The notes: generated by a model from the letters alone, not told the origin. 64,000 nucleotides of DNA from Macrolepiota albuminosa (GCA_027475525.1 JAMWFC010000096.1:186001-250000), one strand, 5' to 3'. Positions 46,872-58,059 are shown, counted from the first letter of the stretch. Numbers and translations are program-made.

Positions 46872-47367
46872 TGTAAGGGCAACCTCTAGAGGCTGTGGCT
46901 CAGTCACACAGCTGGCAGAGGGAGATCCAAAGTGTATTAGAATATATACTGACAATATCAAGGTAGCTACTCACCTGGCAGAGGAAGATCCAAAGAGAAA
47001 AGTCTAGGGATTTCCTATGCCAGGTTGGACGCTTTTGGGGCCTCTGAAGCATGGAAAACAACTGTAGAGTACAACAAAACCTTAAAAACTCGAAAATTGC
47101 CTACACAAACAATTGCACAAATAAGGGGCAACTCTGGCAAACTCTGGCTTATATAAGCAGTCTGGAAGTGGTGCTGAGTGGCCCACACTTGTCTGAATGG
47201 TGGCTAAAAAACCAGAGCATCTCAAGGGCTGAGAATAGTACTAACAGATAGTGTTGAAAGAATAGAAACAGTAAAATGAAATAATGTCAGAAGAAATAAG
47301 AGAATGAATGAAAGGAGAGTGAAGAGATAAGAAGTGAGAAAAGGAAGAAATGAGAAGTCCTCTGACA
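46872..47367 (-). repeat. Solo LTR (family A) nested in gag
   Basis: 496 bp, reverse complement of the family that includes 33982-34301 and 34680-35179 (ends TGTAAGGGC and CCTCTGACA in plus sense). Perfect 5-bp TTGAC duplication on both sides. Insert plus duplication is 501 bp, a multiple of three. Confidence 0.88.
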
Positions 47368-47732
47368 TTGACTGTAAGAGAGTTGAGGTGGTCCCTTCTG
47401 AGGGGTTTCCAGGGTTTCGGTGTTCAAGGAGGGTAGTTGGAGTTGGGCGGCCTGCAGCCAGGACAGCAAGGGTCCTCTGCTGGCTAGAGGCAGCTCCCCA
47501 TGGGGTTTTGGGGAGTCCTCTGGGTACCATCCTATAGGTACCAGAGTTGATGGGGGGGTTTGCGTACATCCGCCTATCTAGGGGATGCAGGAGCTGACTG
47601 GCAGAGGGGCCGTAGGCTCCATTTGGGTCAAGGCCCTAATTTGGGGTGCTGGGTAGATTTCAGGGATCAGGGGTGAGTAGATAGGGATGTACGTAGACAT
47701 CAAGAATGGAGTAAGAGGGAGTCTTGATATTA

Positions 47733-48364
47733 TGTCAGGTTCTGCTGACAACGGGGGCCTCTGGAGGTAACTGGGTCTTTACTAGGGAGACTCGAAGTCT
47801 ACAGAGAGTCTCCAGGTAATGGAGGATGAGTTCTGGAGCTTGGGTGGGGTGCAAGGGTGCTACGGAGCACTGGAGTTTGTGGAGAGGGGTGGAGCAGGAT
47901 CCTGGGCTAAGTCTGAAATGCAAAGATGGGAAGAGGCGGAGCCTGTGAGGGCAGAGGATAACAGGGGATGATCAGAGGAAGAGACTAAGACTGGGAGACT
48001 GAGTTGAGATTGAAGTGAGACTTGAGAGAAGAAGAAGATAGATTGAGTGGATAGTATGAAGTAGACAAGAGAGTATAGAGATGTGTGCTTTAGCAATATC
48101 AAGACTACTGTAACGAGTTGTGGACTACCAGCTATATACCTGTGTTGGTTAAGGTCCAGGGTGTCCAGTCTGGAACCCAGACTGGACACCATGTGGTTGG
48201 TCCTGTGTGCTGTATTGCCCGGGTGCGAGTCCTGTGCAGTGTATTGTCTGGGTGTGGGTGTGGTGCCGGGAGGACTGGGTCGGGGTCCATCAGGGACCAG
48301 TCAGGGCCCGTGGGGTGTCAGAGTTTTTGTGAGTGGCGTTGGCGCAATGGGACAGGTCGTGACA
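47733..48364 (-). repeat. 5' LTR of the 8.5-kb gypsy element
   Basis: 632 bp, TGTCAGGTTCTGCTGA to GGTCGTGACA in plus sense, paired with 39860-40509. In the element's direction it is followed by TAATATCAAGACTC, not the common TGG primer-binding start. Confidence 0.9.
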
Positions 48365-48369
48365 GAGTG
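48365..48369. repeat. TSD GAGTG, right copy
   Basis: Identical to 39855-39859. Confidence 0.85.
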
Positions 48370-49507
48370 CTCCTCTGAAGCACAAGTTCATCCGCTTGAG
48401 GTTGAGCAGGCCCCACACCTTTACCCCCAATCTGTTGGGGATCTTCCCCAAAAACTCATCTTGGGCCTTATATTTCAGGGCCTGCAACTCCTTGGTGTGA
48501 TTTGCCTTCTTCTTTGCAATGCGCTTATTGCATGATACTCACTGGAATCTATCACCTCCAGTTTGGAGGCATTGGCCTCAATGTTGACATGAAGGCCCCA
48601 ACTTGGCCAGGGCAGACGGTTCAAATAGTGGCTGAGCCACCGGTGAGGCAGGCACATTTTATGCCAGAGTTCTCCCTCCAGGCTCATCGCAAGGAGTAAT
48701 GTTAACAGGCTCTCATGGTGCCACAACAACGGATTTGGACCCCATAAATGGGGCCTGAGACGATGCAGTTTTTCACTGACCCAAAAACAGCCCTGCCAAA
48801 GGTTCACTGACTGCAGCCAGCAATTCTGAGGGGACCTGATGGCCTGGGATGGGTAGCTGTGATGACGAGGCAATGGGCTGAGCAGGCTGCTCAGGGCCCG
48901 CAAATTGCATGGCCCATGGAGGTTTGACTGGTCAACTGGGCTGATATTTAGCCCTCTTGACCTCAGCGGTTGGTTCCTCAAATGTGGAAACTTTGCTCTT
49001 AGATGCATGTTCAATCTGTTCCAGCGCTGCAATGTGCTGCCTCTTCATCAGCTTGATCTAATTGAGCAATCCCTCTATCACCATCATGGCCAGATTGTCC
49101 TGCAGGAAGGACACAGTTGCAGGGACTGGCTGTCCCACTGCTTCCAATCCGCTCAAGAGTACATCTGGCACTGCTAACTCCTGTGCTTGTGGCGCAGGTT
49201 CCACATATAATTCTGCCATGGGACAATGCACCCATGGTACTGATGGCAGCCCCATCACCACACCCGCATACATCGGTTTTGATGCAAACAAGCGCAACAA
49301 TGGTTCCTGGTAATAGCGCTCATAGCACGTGCTGTCCTCTGGGCACCCGTAGCACCCTTCATCATTGACCTCCATCTTTTGCGAGTGGAGGGGCATCTGG
49401 TATGGAAGCGGTTCCTCACGGCCTGGATAGGCCACACCCACTGACTGATACTGGCTCACCGCTGGATATGGCGGCTGCCTCTGGTACTGGGTAGGGTATT
49501 CTTGCAC
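48370..49507 (-). pseudogene. Unknown multidomain-like protein, N-terminal half
   Basis: Minus strand. The product is Tyr/Gln/Pro-rich at first (YPTQYQRQPPYPAVSQYQSV), then a Cys-containing stretch (DEGCYGCPEDSTCYERYYQE), then VPATVSFLQDNLAMMVIEGL, IKLMKRQHIAALEQIEHASK and, before the gypsy insertion, LGVKVWGLLNLKRMNLCFRG. The frame may start upstream, since no ATG is at 49,507 (GTG there) and open codons continue to about 49,580. Skipping the gypsy element and one GAGTG joins FRGAL directly to SHCMYYLYHS of the other half (38,595-39,854) without frame loss. Function unknown; several TGA/TAG codons. Confidence 0.5.
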
Positions 49508-49907
49508 ATGTATATTTGGGGGTCTTCCCCCTCCACTAGAGCCTTGCAGGCTCTGGTCACTCTTTTGCAGCCCCCAATAGGCTATTATGAAGCAACACGT
49601 CAGCTACATGTATTGGGACTGAGGAAAGAAAAAAAAAAAAAACAATCTCCTACTCCGCCAGTAGTGTAAACAACCACAAATACACACCACCTGGTCTCTC
49701 ACCGGCAATCATAGTCACATAAACAGCCACAATTAGTAGCCATCTGGTTAGTTACCGGCCATCAAAGTGGACTTTGTCCACATTCTACTACCACATATGC
49801 ATTATGCGCATTTTGTGAGCTGTTGAGGATGTTTCATGCCCTGCAGCTCCAGGTACCTGTCCATCACTGCAAGGTCTTTGCAGTTCACTAGCGGTTCCCA
49901 GGTAGTA
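49508..49907. other. Spacer with an A run
   Basis: Contains an A-rich run at about 49,622-49,641 and repeated CACCTGGT / CATCTGGT boxes with ACCGGC(A/C)ATCA at about 49,690 and 49,745. No coding frame. Confidence 0.4.
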
Positions 49908-52900
49908 TTACCTAAGCTCCACCTTACCTTGAATTCGAGGTTTCCCCTTATTCACCGATGACCATTCCTGGTCATCACTAGTTTCAAAGTCATACGGCTC
50001 TGGAGTTGTATGATTAGGAAAGAGCACATCACTATTGGCCAAGTACGGTTGCAACAGCAACACATGGAGCTTAGGGACTATCCTGCAAGCTTGCAGCACA
50101 TGAGGCAGTTCCAGCACATAGTTAGACGTGCTCGGCTTGGCCTCAAGGACTCTATATGGTCCAATCCACTTCGGACACAGCTTACTTGCCCTGCCTTTCA
50201 GCAGGTTCAAGTTCTTTGTTGAGAGGTACACTAGGTTCCCTTTCTTTATGTCCGGATTATCACATCTGCGATTATTCACATGTTTTGTCTGCCATATGCG
50301 TGATTCTATAATTGCATCATGGGCATCTGCCAAGTTCCTTAGTGCATTGCACACAAACTGCTTCACTCCCACATGAATAGCTTCGTCAGTACAAAGTTCA
50401 CAAATCATGGATGGCATATAGCTATTATTGAGTTCAAAGGGTGAGTACCCAGTGGTTTCAGATATGTTCGCATTTATCGCAAATTCAACAAGTGGACATC
50501 TATCCACCCAGTCCTTCTGATCAGGACGTATGAATGCTCAAAATATTTGCGTGATATTTCTAGTTGCATGTTATGTCTGACCATTTGTTTGCAGATGAAA
50601 CACCGTTGACATGAGCAGCTTTGCTCCGAGCAGTTTGTGCAGCTCCTTCCACCATTTGGAAGTGAACTTAGCATCTTGATCACTTACAATTGAACTTGAC
50701 AATCTATAAAGGTGCACTATCTCCTTGAGATATATCCACAACAAGTCGGAAGCTGTCATAGTGGTTCTTACCGGAATGAGATGGACCATACTGGTCATTC
50801 TGCAGATCACTACCCAGAGGTAGTTAAAACCCTTTGACTCAGGAAACAGACCTATAAAGTCCATCCAGATTGAATCCCAGGATTTGACTGGTATAGGAAG
50901 CAGATGAAGCTTCCCCTGTGGCTTCAATGTTGATACTTTTGACTGTTGACATAGCTCACATGTCAAGCAGAATTGGCTCATTTCTTTGGCCATTTGCAGC
51001 CACCAGTACCAGCATTGCACATAGTCCAGCATTTTCTGAGTGCTGAAGTGGTCCACTATTCTATGGGCCTGGTCCAGGATAGTCATGATCAACGACCTCT
51101 CTTGGAGAATGCAGATGACTTTGGACCCAGTGGGTCTGGTAAGGTAGACAAGCTGCTGCTCCACCTTGAAGTGCGGATGCGCTTGGATATTGTTCAGAAT
51201 CTCTAAGAAGAGATTGTCATCCTTGTATCCTTGCTGGATACATGTGCAAAATTGCGCATTGCTTAAGTTGGCCAGTGCAGGCTTATGGTCCTGTGACTCC
51301 AGTGCCTGCTAGAGAGTCATCTCAGTACCCCTCAGAGGCATCCCTTGCCTTGTTTCTTCACTTGGCTGAGGGACCTCATGATCCACCAGCACCTGGGCCT
51401 CGATATTGTGAGCTTTTTGCTGTTCTTGCAGTCACTTACTGTGACATGTTTCTTGTGCTCGCATGGTCCGTAATTTGACTATATGTTCTTTGATTTCATG
51501 GAACCTATGCAGAGGCAAGTCTTTGCCCTCTGGGTCAATGCATCTGTCTGACTGGACATAGTCATGCACATCATAGACGTCATTTCAAGTATCACTCTTG
51601 AAATATTGAGACAGGCAATCCGTCACTTTGTTCAATTCACCTTTTACATAGGTGATGTTGAACTGGTACCACAACATGTAGTCAATCCAGCAACGTTGTC
51701 ACAGAGATAGATGCACCTGAGTCTTGAAAAACTTGAGTGCTTTGTGATCTGTAATGATATGGATCTTATATCCCATCAACTTATCCTCCCATTTTAAGAG
51801 GGCTTTCAGAATAGCAAGTGTTTCTAACTTGTGTACAGTCTAGTTCTGCTAGGCAGCAGTGAACTTACGGGACATAAATCCCGCTGGTTGGCAAGTCTGC
51901 CATGTTTTACCTTGGCCAAACATGGCCCCAACCCCAGTCTTTGATGCATTGCATATGAGCCAAATGGGCTTGTCAATGCATGGATCAATTGGCCAAATGA
52001 CTGGCATTTTTGCACAAATGCGCTTAATCATCTCAAAGCACCACTGATGCAGCAGTCTCCAGTAAAAAGAGGACCCATTCTGGGTCATGGCCATAAGTGG
52101 CCCTGTGTATGCTGTGATATCTGGCAAAAAGTTACCAATATAGTTTACAACTCCAACAAATCACTGGATATCATTATATGTGCATGGGATATGCCACTCT
52201 TGAATTCAATTGAGTTTATCTGTGTCTGGGTGAATACCCTTCTTGTCAATGACGTGATGGAGACAGTCTATACTAGATGTGTACAACTTGCACTTCTTCT
52301 ATTTGAGGTAGAGGCCCAGAGTCCATCAAATATGATATCCGATGTTTTGGAAATCTCATCCTCTCGTGCATGACGGTATACTTTTCCTGTCTGGGTCACC
52401 TGCACCCTTTCCATAGTCTGCATCACCATTGATGCCACCAACTTGTTCCACTCCCATGGCATTCATAGGTCATACACCTATTGCACTCCTGGCTGAGGCA
52501 CTGGTCAATCCATCAGCGATCTTGTGCTTTCCACAGTTCCTATTGTACTATATACCTCGTCCTTGATGAGATCCTCAACCTTCACTCAAGAGCTAGTTGG
52601 CTGACACTCCAGCAACTCCACCATGTGTTTATCATGCTCATTCTTATGCTGTACAGCCTGTTTAGGCTTTCCATTTGTACACCCAATCACATCTGGGTGC
52701 TTTCCCTTCTTCAGAGTTCCTTGAAACTCTTCCTCAGACATTAGTATAGCCAGCAAATCTGCTGGCAGGCTTTTTGGTAGGACCTGCTTGTTCTCCACCT
52801 CCTGTACAGTTGCTCTCTTGCAACCATCTAGTCAGTTGCATTCATCACGCTGCTTCTCAGTTGTGGGATAGCGCCTCAGACGACCATCTGTGTTGTTCAA

Positions 52901-53212
52901 AACAACTTTCTCTGCCTTCACAGATGTATTATTCACAACAACCATGTCATTCACGAAGTCCAATGACACCTTGTTTTTATGCATAAACGGTATACCAATG
53001 ATCATGTTGTAGCAATCAAAATTTGTTATGTCTTTGATCAACGTCCCTGACATCTTTATTTTTACTTCAGCACCAAACTGCACCATGGCGCAACTCCCTA
53101 CAGTCCCCAGCTGGAGCATCAATGGCTCCTCCAATTCATGAATGTGAATCACATTTATGTGAGCAAACTGGGGTGTAATGCTCATAGTAGTACTCCCTGA
53201 GTCCCACAACAT
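49908..53212 (-). pseudogene. Decayed Ty3/gypsy pol (protease to integrase)
   Basis: Minus strand. Retropepsin with WDSGSTTMSITPQF and NFDCYNMIIGIPFMH (53,212-52,832). A broken RT and the connection region VVNYIGNFLPDITAYTGPL lie near 52,100. RNase H: LICNASKTGVGAMFGQG, then IITDHKALKFF. Integrase zinc region (HFSTQKMLDYVQCWYWWLQM, CELCQQSK), core Asp in WMDFIGLFPES and SDQDAKF, then a TAA exactly where the catalytic Glu of GQTE should stand (about 50,570). The end, FELNNSY then KLCPKWIGPYRVL, closes at 49,908. Stops and frameshifts throughout; no LTRs found. A different gypsy lineage from the 8.5-kb element (DSGST, not DSGAT). Confidence 0.8.
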
Positions 53213-53292
53213 CCATGCTAGATGGATTATCTAGCCAGCAAGTTGGACTGCCCAATAAGAGTGGCAAAGGTGAAGGTATATAAAGCACACCT

Positions 53293-53784
53293 TTGCAAAT
53301 CTCCAGAAAAGTTAGCAAGATCTGCACTGAGAAGAGAGGACAAGAAATGTCTTGCATTGTACATAGAAGTCAACAGGCACAAAGCGTGGACTTTGTGTGG
53401 GACTCTGGGAGCATGACGACTAGCATTATGCCTCAGTTCTGCCAAGTACATGACATTTATATAAGTGAGCTGAATGAGCCATTGATCCTTCAATTGGGAA
53501 CCATGGGCAGTTGTGCTACTGTTCAATTTGAGACACAGGCATCAATAGCCTATGCAACAGCTAAGAGCTGGAAATACCTTGATGTGGTGAATTTTAACTG
53601 CTACAACATGATTGTTGAGACACTGTATATGTCTAAATACAATGTTATTCTGGTCTTCCAGAATAATCAGATTGTGGTAAATAAGGAGACCATTCCAGCC
53701 CTGCAAATAGCTCTGGATAATGGGGATGAGAGAGCCCATTGCCACAGAGCTATCAAGAAGAAGCTGCTAGTACAACAGAAATAA
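53293..53784 (+). pseudogene. Second gypsy protease fragment, opposite strand
   Basis: Plus-strand frame with VWDSGSMTTSIMPQF, ELNEPLILQLGTMGSCATVQ and NFNCYNMIVETLYMSKYNV, clearly homologous to the minus-strand protease at 52,832-53,212 (WDSGSTTMSITPQF, LEEPLMLQLGTVGSCAMVQ, NFDCYNMIIGIPFMHKNKV). The two face away from each other across about 80 bases. After it comes a Lys/Glu-rich stretch to about 54,110 without recognisable RT. Confidence 0.7.
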
Positions 53785-54640
53785 CTAGACAGTGGGAGAG
53801 GATTTTCCACTTGTGGAGGAGGAAGCTGAGCAGAGGCAAGCTCAGGCAAGCTTACCAAGTGATAGCCCTGCACTTATGGTGCTTGAATAGGAGGCTGAAG
53901 AGTACAAACACACTCTGAGGAGGGGGAAGAAGGTGATCAAGCCTAAAGCATCCAAAGAGGGTGATGAAAGCAGAAAGGCTGAGGACAATGAGCCTTAGGA
54001 GGTGATTGAATGCCAACCAATATCATCAAAAATTAAGGTTGAGGACCTTGTGATGGATGAAGAGGATAGGGCAGAGACATTGTTGTTGTTAATGACAGAG
54101 AGATCAATCTGGAATTGACCTGTACTGCATCTGATATTTAAATAGGTTTTTGATTCCTAAATGCCTCCAAAATGAAATGAACTGGTGTCGTCCATGTATG
54201 CATAGAGAGGATCATGCTGGAATGTGAAAGAGAAGCACTTTCAACAGGCAACTGTCAAAGAAGTGTCTCAGCTGAGTGAGATAATATTTGATAGAGTATC
54301 TATCATTGCAAGGATGCAGAAGCAACTGCCTCCAGCTTGGTTGCATAACCCAGATGAGAGTGAACTGAGGATTGTGGCCCTCAGAGAACCTTAACCCAAC
54401 CAGAATTAATTGGGTCAAAACTCTATGGTTATTATCCTTGTGCACCATGTTGACATTGGGCCATGACATATCAGTCACTAACCCACATGATAAATGCAAA
54501 TCTGTGAAACCCACACACAATATCTGGCACTGCTCTGCTTAAGACTTATGGAATGGGTAAAAGGCTTACATATCCTGAAACAAAGGAGGGAGACTCATCA
54601 GCTCTAAAGGCCAGGAACTCTGCACTAATAGAAACTATGA
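53785..54640 (+). other. Decayed element sequence
   Basis: Plus-strand Lys/Glu/Asp-rich broken coding sequence (EYKHTLRRGKKVIKPKASKE, VKEVSQLSEIIFDRVSIIAR) with many stops. It probably continues the plus-strand gypsy fragment. No other feature. Confidence 0.4.
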
Positions 54641-54659
54641 GGGTGTCAAATCTTGTTGC

Positions 54660-56453
54660 ATGAGCACAAACATGAGTGCTCCAGATGCGGAAAAAAGGAT
54701 CATAGCACTCAAAGGTGCCCTCTTGCACAACAGCTTTAAGTTCACCACTCCTTACAAACACCAAGCATGGAATTCAGAAATTGCCAAAGCAGAGCTCTCC
54801 AAAATTTTCCCATCTCTTGCACACAACATCAAATTCAGGTTTGACGCCGGAATACCACCAGTTGCACAAATTTTCACCCCACTAAACAGAGACTCAGTCA
54901 ACAACTTATCGATCTAGTTTGATGCAATCGTCAAAGCAGAGCTGCTCAAAAGGCGTTATCTGGGGCCCTTCACTTGCCAGCAGGTTGAGGACATCATTGG
55001 GAACTTTTAGACGTCACCGCTCAGCATCATCTCTAAGCCCAACAAGCCAGGGAAATACAGGCTTATACAAAACCTATCCTACTCCTACACATTGAATGCA
55101 AACATCAGCATGCAATCTATTAATAGTGCGATCGACTCAGCACAATTTCCGTGCACATGGGAAACTTTTAACAGTGTTTATCTACTCATCTCCAGATTCC
55201 CCCCAGACTCATAGGCAGCGACATGTGATGTGAAAGAGGTGTACCAAACTGTGCCAATTAAACTGGCACAGTGGCCTGGCCTTGTCATCAAACTGCGGGA
55301 GCCAGACTCTTTCGCCATTGATACAATGGATTGTTTCAGGCTGGGTTCAGGCTGTGGATGTTATGGCATCATGGGTGATGCTGGGGTTGAGATTCTCAGG
55401 GCAAACGGAATGGGCCCAATGTCAAAATGGGTGGACGATCACATTTTCTTCCAAATTAAATTCGAACACCTGGACAATTACAATAAAGCCAGAGAGAGGT
55501 GGGCCAAGGATGCACGAGCAGGAAGTGGAAGAGTGCACAGAGGAGGCAGAATCTGGTATCAAGGAGCTAAGAATGTGGAAGATAGGTGGAACAAATATGA
55601 CGAGAATATGCAGTTCTCAATCAACGACCTTTTTGGGATGTTCCCTAGATCTAAGAGCAACAGAGAATACTCATATGCCAAACAAGACATTGATGCAATA
55701 TCAGAAATCCTGGGTATCCCCTGGAAAAAGTCCAAAGATGTTGAATGCTGCAACGCGGTCATATATATCGGCTTTCTCTGGAATGTTAGGCAGCGAGAAG
55801 TCAGCATTCCCAAACCAAAAAGAGAAAAATACTTACAAGCAATTGCCGATTGGGGAAAATCAAAGCACCACATGCTTGAAGAAGCCCAGAAGCTCTACAG
55901 GAAGTTACTACATTCCTGCTACGTGGTTCCGAGCGCCAGAGCCTACCTCACCCATCTGGAAGCCTTCATGCACATCTTCCACGATTGTCCATTCATGCCA
56001 CGTCATACTCCAAAAGAAACCAATGAGACCTGCACTGGTGGCAGCAAGTACTTTGTGAACCAGTGGCAAGGCCGATTCTGGAACCACGAGCCTATGCAAA
56101 CATCAAAGCTTATTCAGATGCAAGCTCTGAAACTGGAATTGGAGTCGTCATCAAAGACAAGTGGAGGGCGTGGAGCCTTGTACCAGGGTGGAAGGGGGAA
56201 GGAAGAGATATTGGCTGGGCGGAAGCAGTGGGATTCTTCCTCATGGTCTTGTCAATCACACAGTTGAGGCATGTCAAACACCACATCAAGGTCTTTGGCG
56301 ATAACCGAGGAGTTGTGGAAGGCTGGTGGACAGGGAAAAGTCGGAATAAACAAGTCAATGAGATTTTCAAACTCGTTCATTGCACATGTGAACAATACAA
56401 CATTGCAGTATGCACCAGATATGTTCCAAGTAAGTAAAACCCCATGGATGGGC
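54660..56453 (+). pseudogene. YR-retroelement RT and RNase H
   Basis: Start near ATG 54,660. RT blocks: ISKPNKPGKYRLIQNLSYSY, TCDVKEVYQTVPIKLAQWPG, DCFRLGSGCGCYGIMGDAG and the catalytic KWVDDHIFFQ. Four stops occur before 55,230 or between these blocks. After a frame change near 56,060, RNase H: YSDASSETGIGVVI, WAEAVGF, VFGDNRGVVEGWW, then CTRYVPSK followed by a TAA where Glu is likely, and DGPSRGEFP. Stops and frameshift mean the copy is dead. Confidence 0.82.
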
Positions 56454-56699
56454 CCTCTAGAGGGGAGTTCCCAATACAAAAGCCTTTACTGCCAACAGTA
56501 CCCATCCCTAGCAAGATCACAAAACACGTCGTCAACATCGACCAATCAATTCTCACAGCAGAGCCTGAGTGCAGAGAAAAGCAAAAAAAGACTGCTGGCA
56601 GAAGCGCAGAGCTGGATGAATCGACACTCAAACATCAAGACAAGGCAATCCAATGTCAAACCGACGAGTGGCTCACCTATGCCAAATCCTGGCAGAAAT

Positions 56700-57875
56700 C
56701 ATAGTGCATCCAATAAGCCACACAACACCGTACCTGGTGAGAAAAGGAGGAAGCCAATGCCATACCCTGCAGGTTTGACACCAGCATGGTCCCTGCTATG
56801 CCCTCACATCATGGCCAGACTTTGCTTGTGGAGACAAGTGCAATCACTCAACGACTTGACAAATCACTCTGCTCCCAGCATTCTATCCGAAGATGATCTT
56901 GCTAGAGTCTTCACAGTGATGAATGCCGCCTGGGCTGACTCTACTAAGCAAACCTATAGCACAGGACTATTGCTTTTTCACGTGTTCTGCGACTTCAGGA
57001 GCATACCAGAAGTGCAACAGGCTCCCATCACTCTGGAAATACTCAAAGCCTTTGTAGCAGCATCCGCGGGGGCTTACTCTAAAACCGCAATCGAGAATTT
57101 TCTAGCGAGGATTAGGGCATGGCATCTGTTGCATAGTGTGAGCTGGGAAATAGATGACACTCACATGCATACCCTCCTAAGAGTGGCAGAGAGGTTAGCT
57201 CCCGCTGCCTCTAAAAGGAAAGAGAGACTTCTCTGAACCGTTGAGTTCCTAAGAACAATATGCAACCAGCTGAGCATAGACTCTCCGCACCCAGAACCAC
57301 TCAATGTAGCCGTCTTTGCATGCGCAACAACATGCTTTTACAGCGTAGCTCGGTTAGGGAAGTTTACCATCCCTACTCTGTCAGCATTTGACCTCCTCAT
57401 CCACATAAAGCTGAGTGATGTGTCGTTTTCCACTGACCAGTCAGGCCTCCAGACCACCTCCTTCTTCCTTCCAAGGACCAAAACTGCGGTACATGGGGAA
57501 ATTGTATTGTGGGGAGCACAAAGTGACTCGTCAGACCCAAAAGGGGCATTAGAGAAACATCTGAGCATAAACAACCCTGCTCCGAATAGTCCACTGTTTG
57601 CTTACAAGAACAAGAAAGGAAAGTCAGTGCCTCTGATGAAGAAGAAGTTCCTCGAAGTACTCATCAAGGCAGCTAGAGCTGCAAACCTGGAACCGCTACA
57701 AGGTTACGGAATTTGCATTGGCACCACATTAGAATATCTGCTGAGAGGAGTCCCTTTAGAAGCCATGAAGGCTATAGGTCGCTGGTCCAGCAACGCTTTT
57801 TATGGATACCTATCCAAGCATGAGCAAATCCTCGCTCCCTATTTGCAAGCCGTACCTGCTTTACACGAATTGTAG
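56700..57875 (+). pseudogene. YR-retroelement tyrosine recombinase, catalytic residues lost
   Basis: Core-binding part: ARVFTVMNAAWADSTKQTYS, LLLFHVFC, SKTAIENFLARIRAWH. Catalytic part after a TGA at about 57,234: FYSVARLGKFT (first Arg kept), SFFLPRTKT (Lys-like strand), GYGICIGTTLEYLLRGV where the family has GHxxRxG (His is Tyr and Arg is Cys), GRWSS (Trp/His position) and YGYLSKHEQIL with the candidate nucleophile Tyr kept. Ends at TAG 57,873-57,875. Family function: integrates the circular cDNA. With box II His and Arg gone it should be inactive. Confidence 0.82.
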
Positions 57876-57900
57876 GGTAGTCTGCTATGTGGCATTGGCC

Positions 57901-58054
57901 ACATAGCTTTACTTACTGTATAGTAGTAAATATTATATTATATTTATTATAATATAATATTATTTACATTAGTATATACATAGCTTTACTTACTGTATAG
58001 TAGTAAATATTATATTATATTTATTATAATATAATATTATTTACATTAGTATAT
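57901..58054. repeat. 77-bp tandem duplication in the YR 3' end
   Basis: Bases 57901-57977 are identical to 57978-58054 (one further base matches by chance). It contains an AT palindrome of 14-bp arms and a 5-base loop (57929-57961). Confidence 0.95.
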
Positions 58055-58059
58055 AAATA

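Larger units (their letters stand above)
45600..47569 (-). pseudogene. Gypsy gag with zinc knuckle, interrupted by a solo LTR
   Basis: Starts near 47,569 (MYANPPINSGTYRMVPRGLP), is interrupted by the solo LTR at 46,872-47,367, and resumes VNLLNALDKDPP. The capsid-like core reads FQFKAFHVTFAASYLQGLAF, then WVAFVQEFSGHF and AEKNLFNL (retrotransposon gag domain). After a frameshift near 46,260 it continues IKDVLRLAPKQAMYNGYKAL. The CCHC knuckle CLLCGELGHFISSC lies at about 45,732-45,771. Function in the family: particle formation and RNA binding. Several stops, so inactive. Confidence 0.8.
39860..48364 (-). mobile_element. Ty3/gypsy element with two LTRs, defective and nested
   Basis: Two related LTRs (39860-40509 and 47733-48364, TGTCA..TGACA) enclose 7.2 kb, with a 5-bp GAGTG duplication outside. 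Orientation is minus: a polypurine tract (TAGAGGGGGGTGA in minus sense, 40510-40522) lies next to LTR 39860-40509. Order from the 5' LTR: gag start, solo LTR (46872-47367), gag core, CCHC knuckle, two retropepsin-like domains, start of RT, solo LTR (43387-44143), RT fragment with its core deleted, RNase H, integrase zinc region, then an opposite-strand open frame where the integrase core should be. Many nonsense codons. Not autonomous. Confidence 0.92.
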
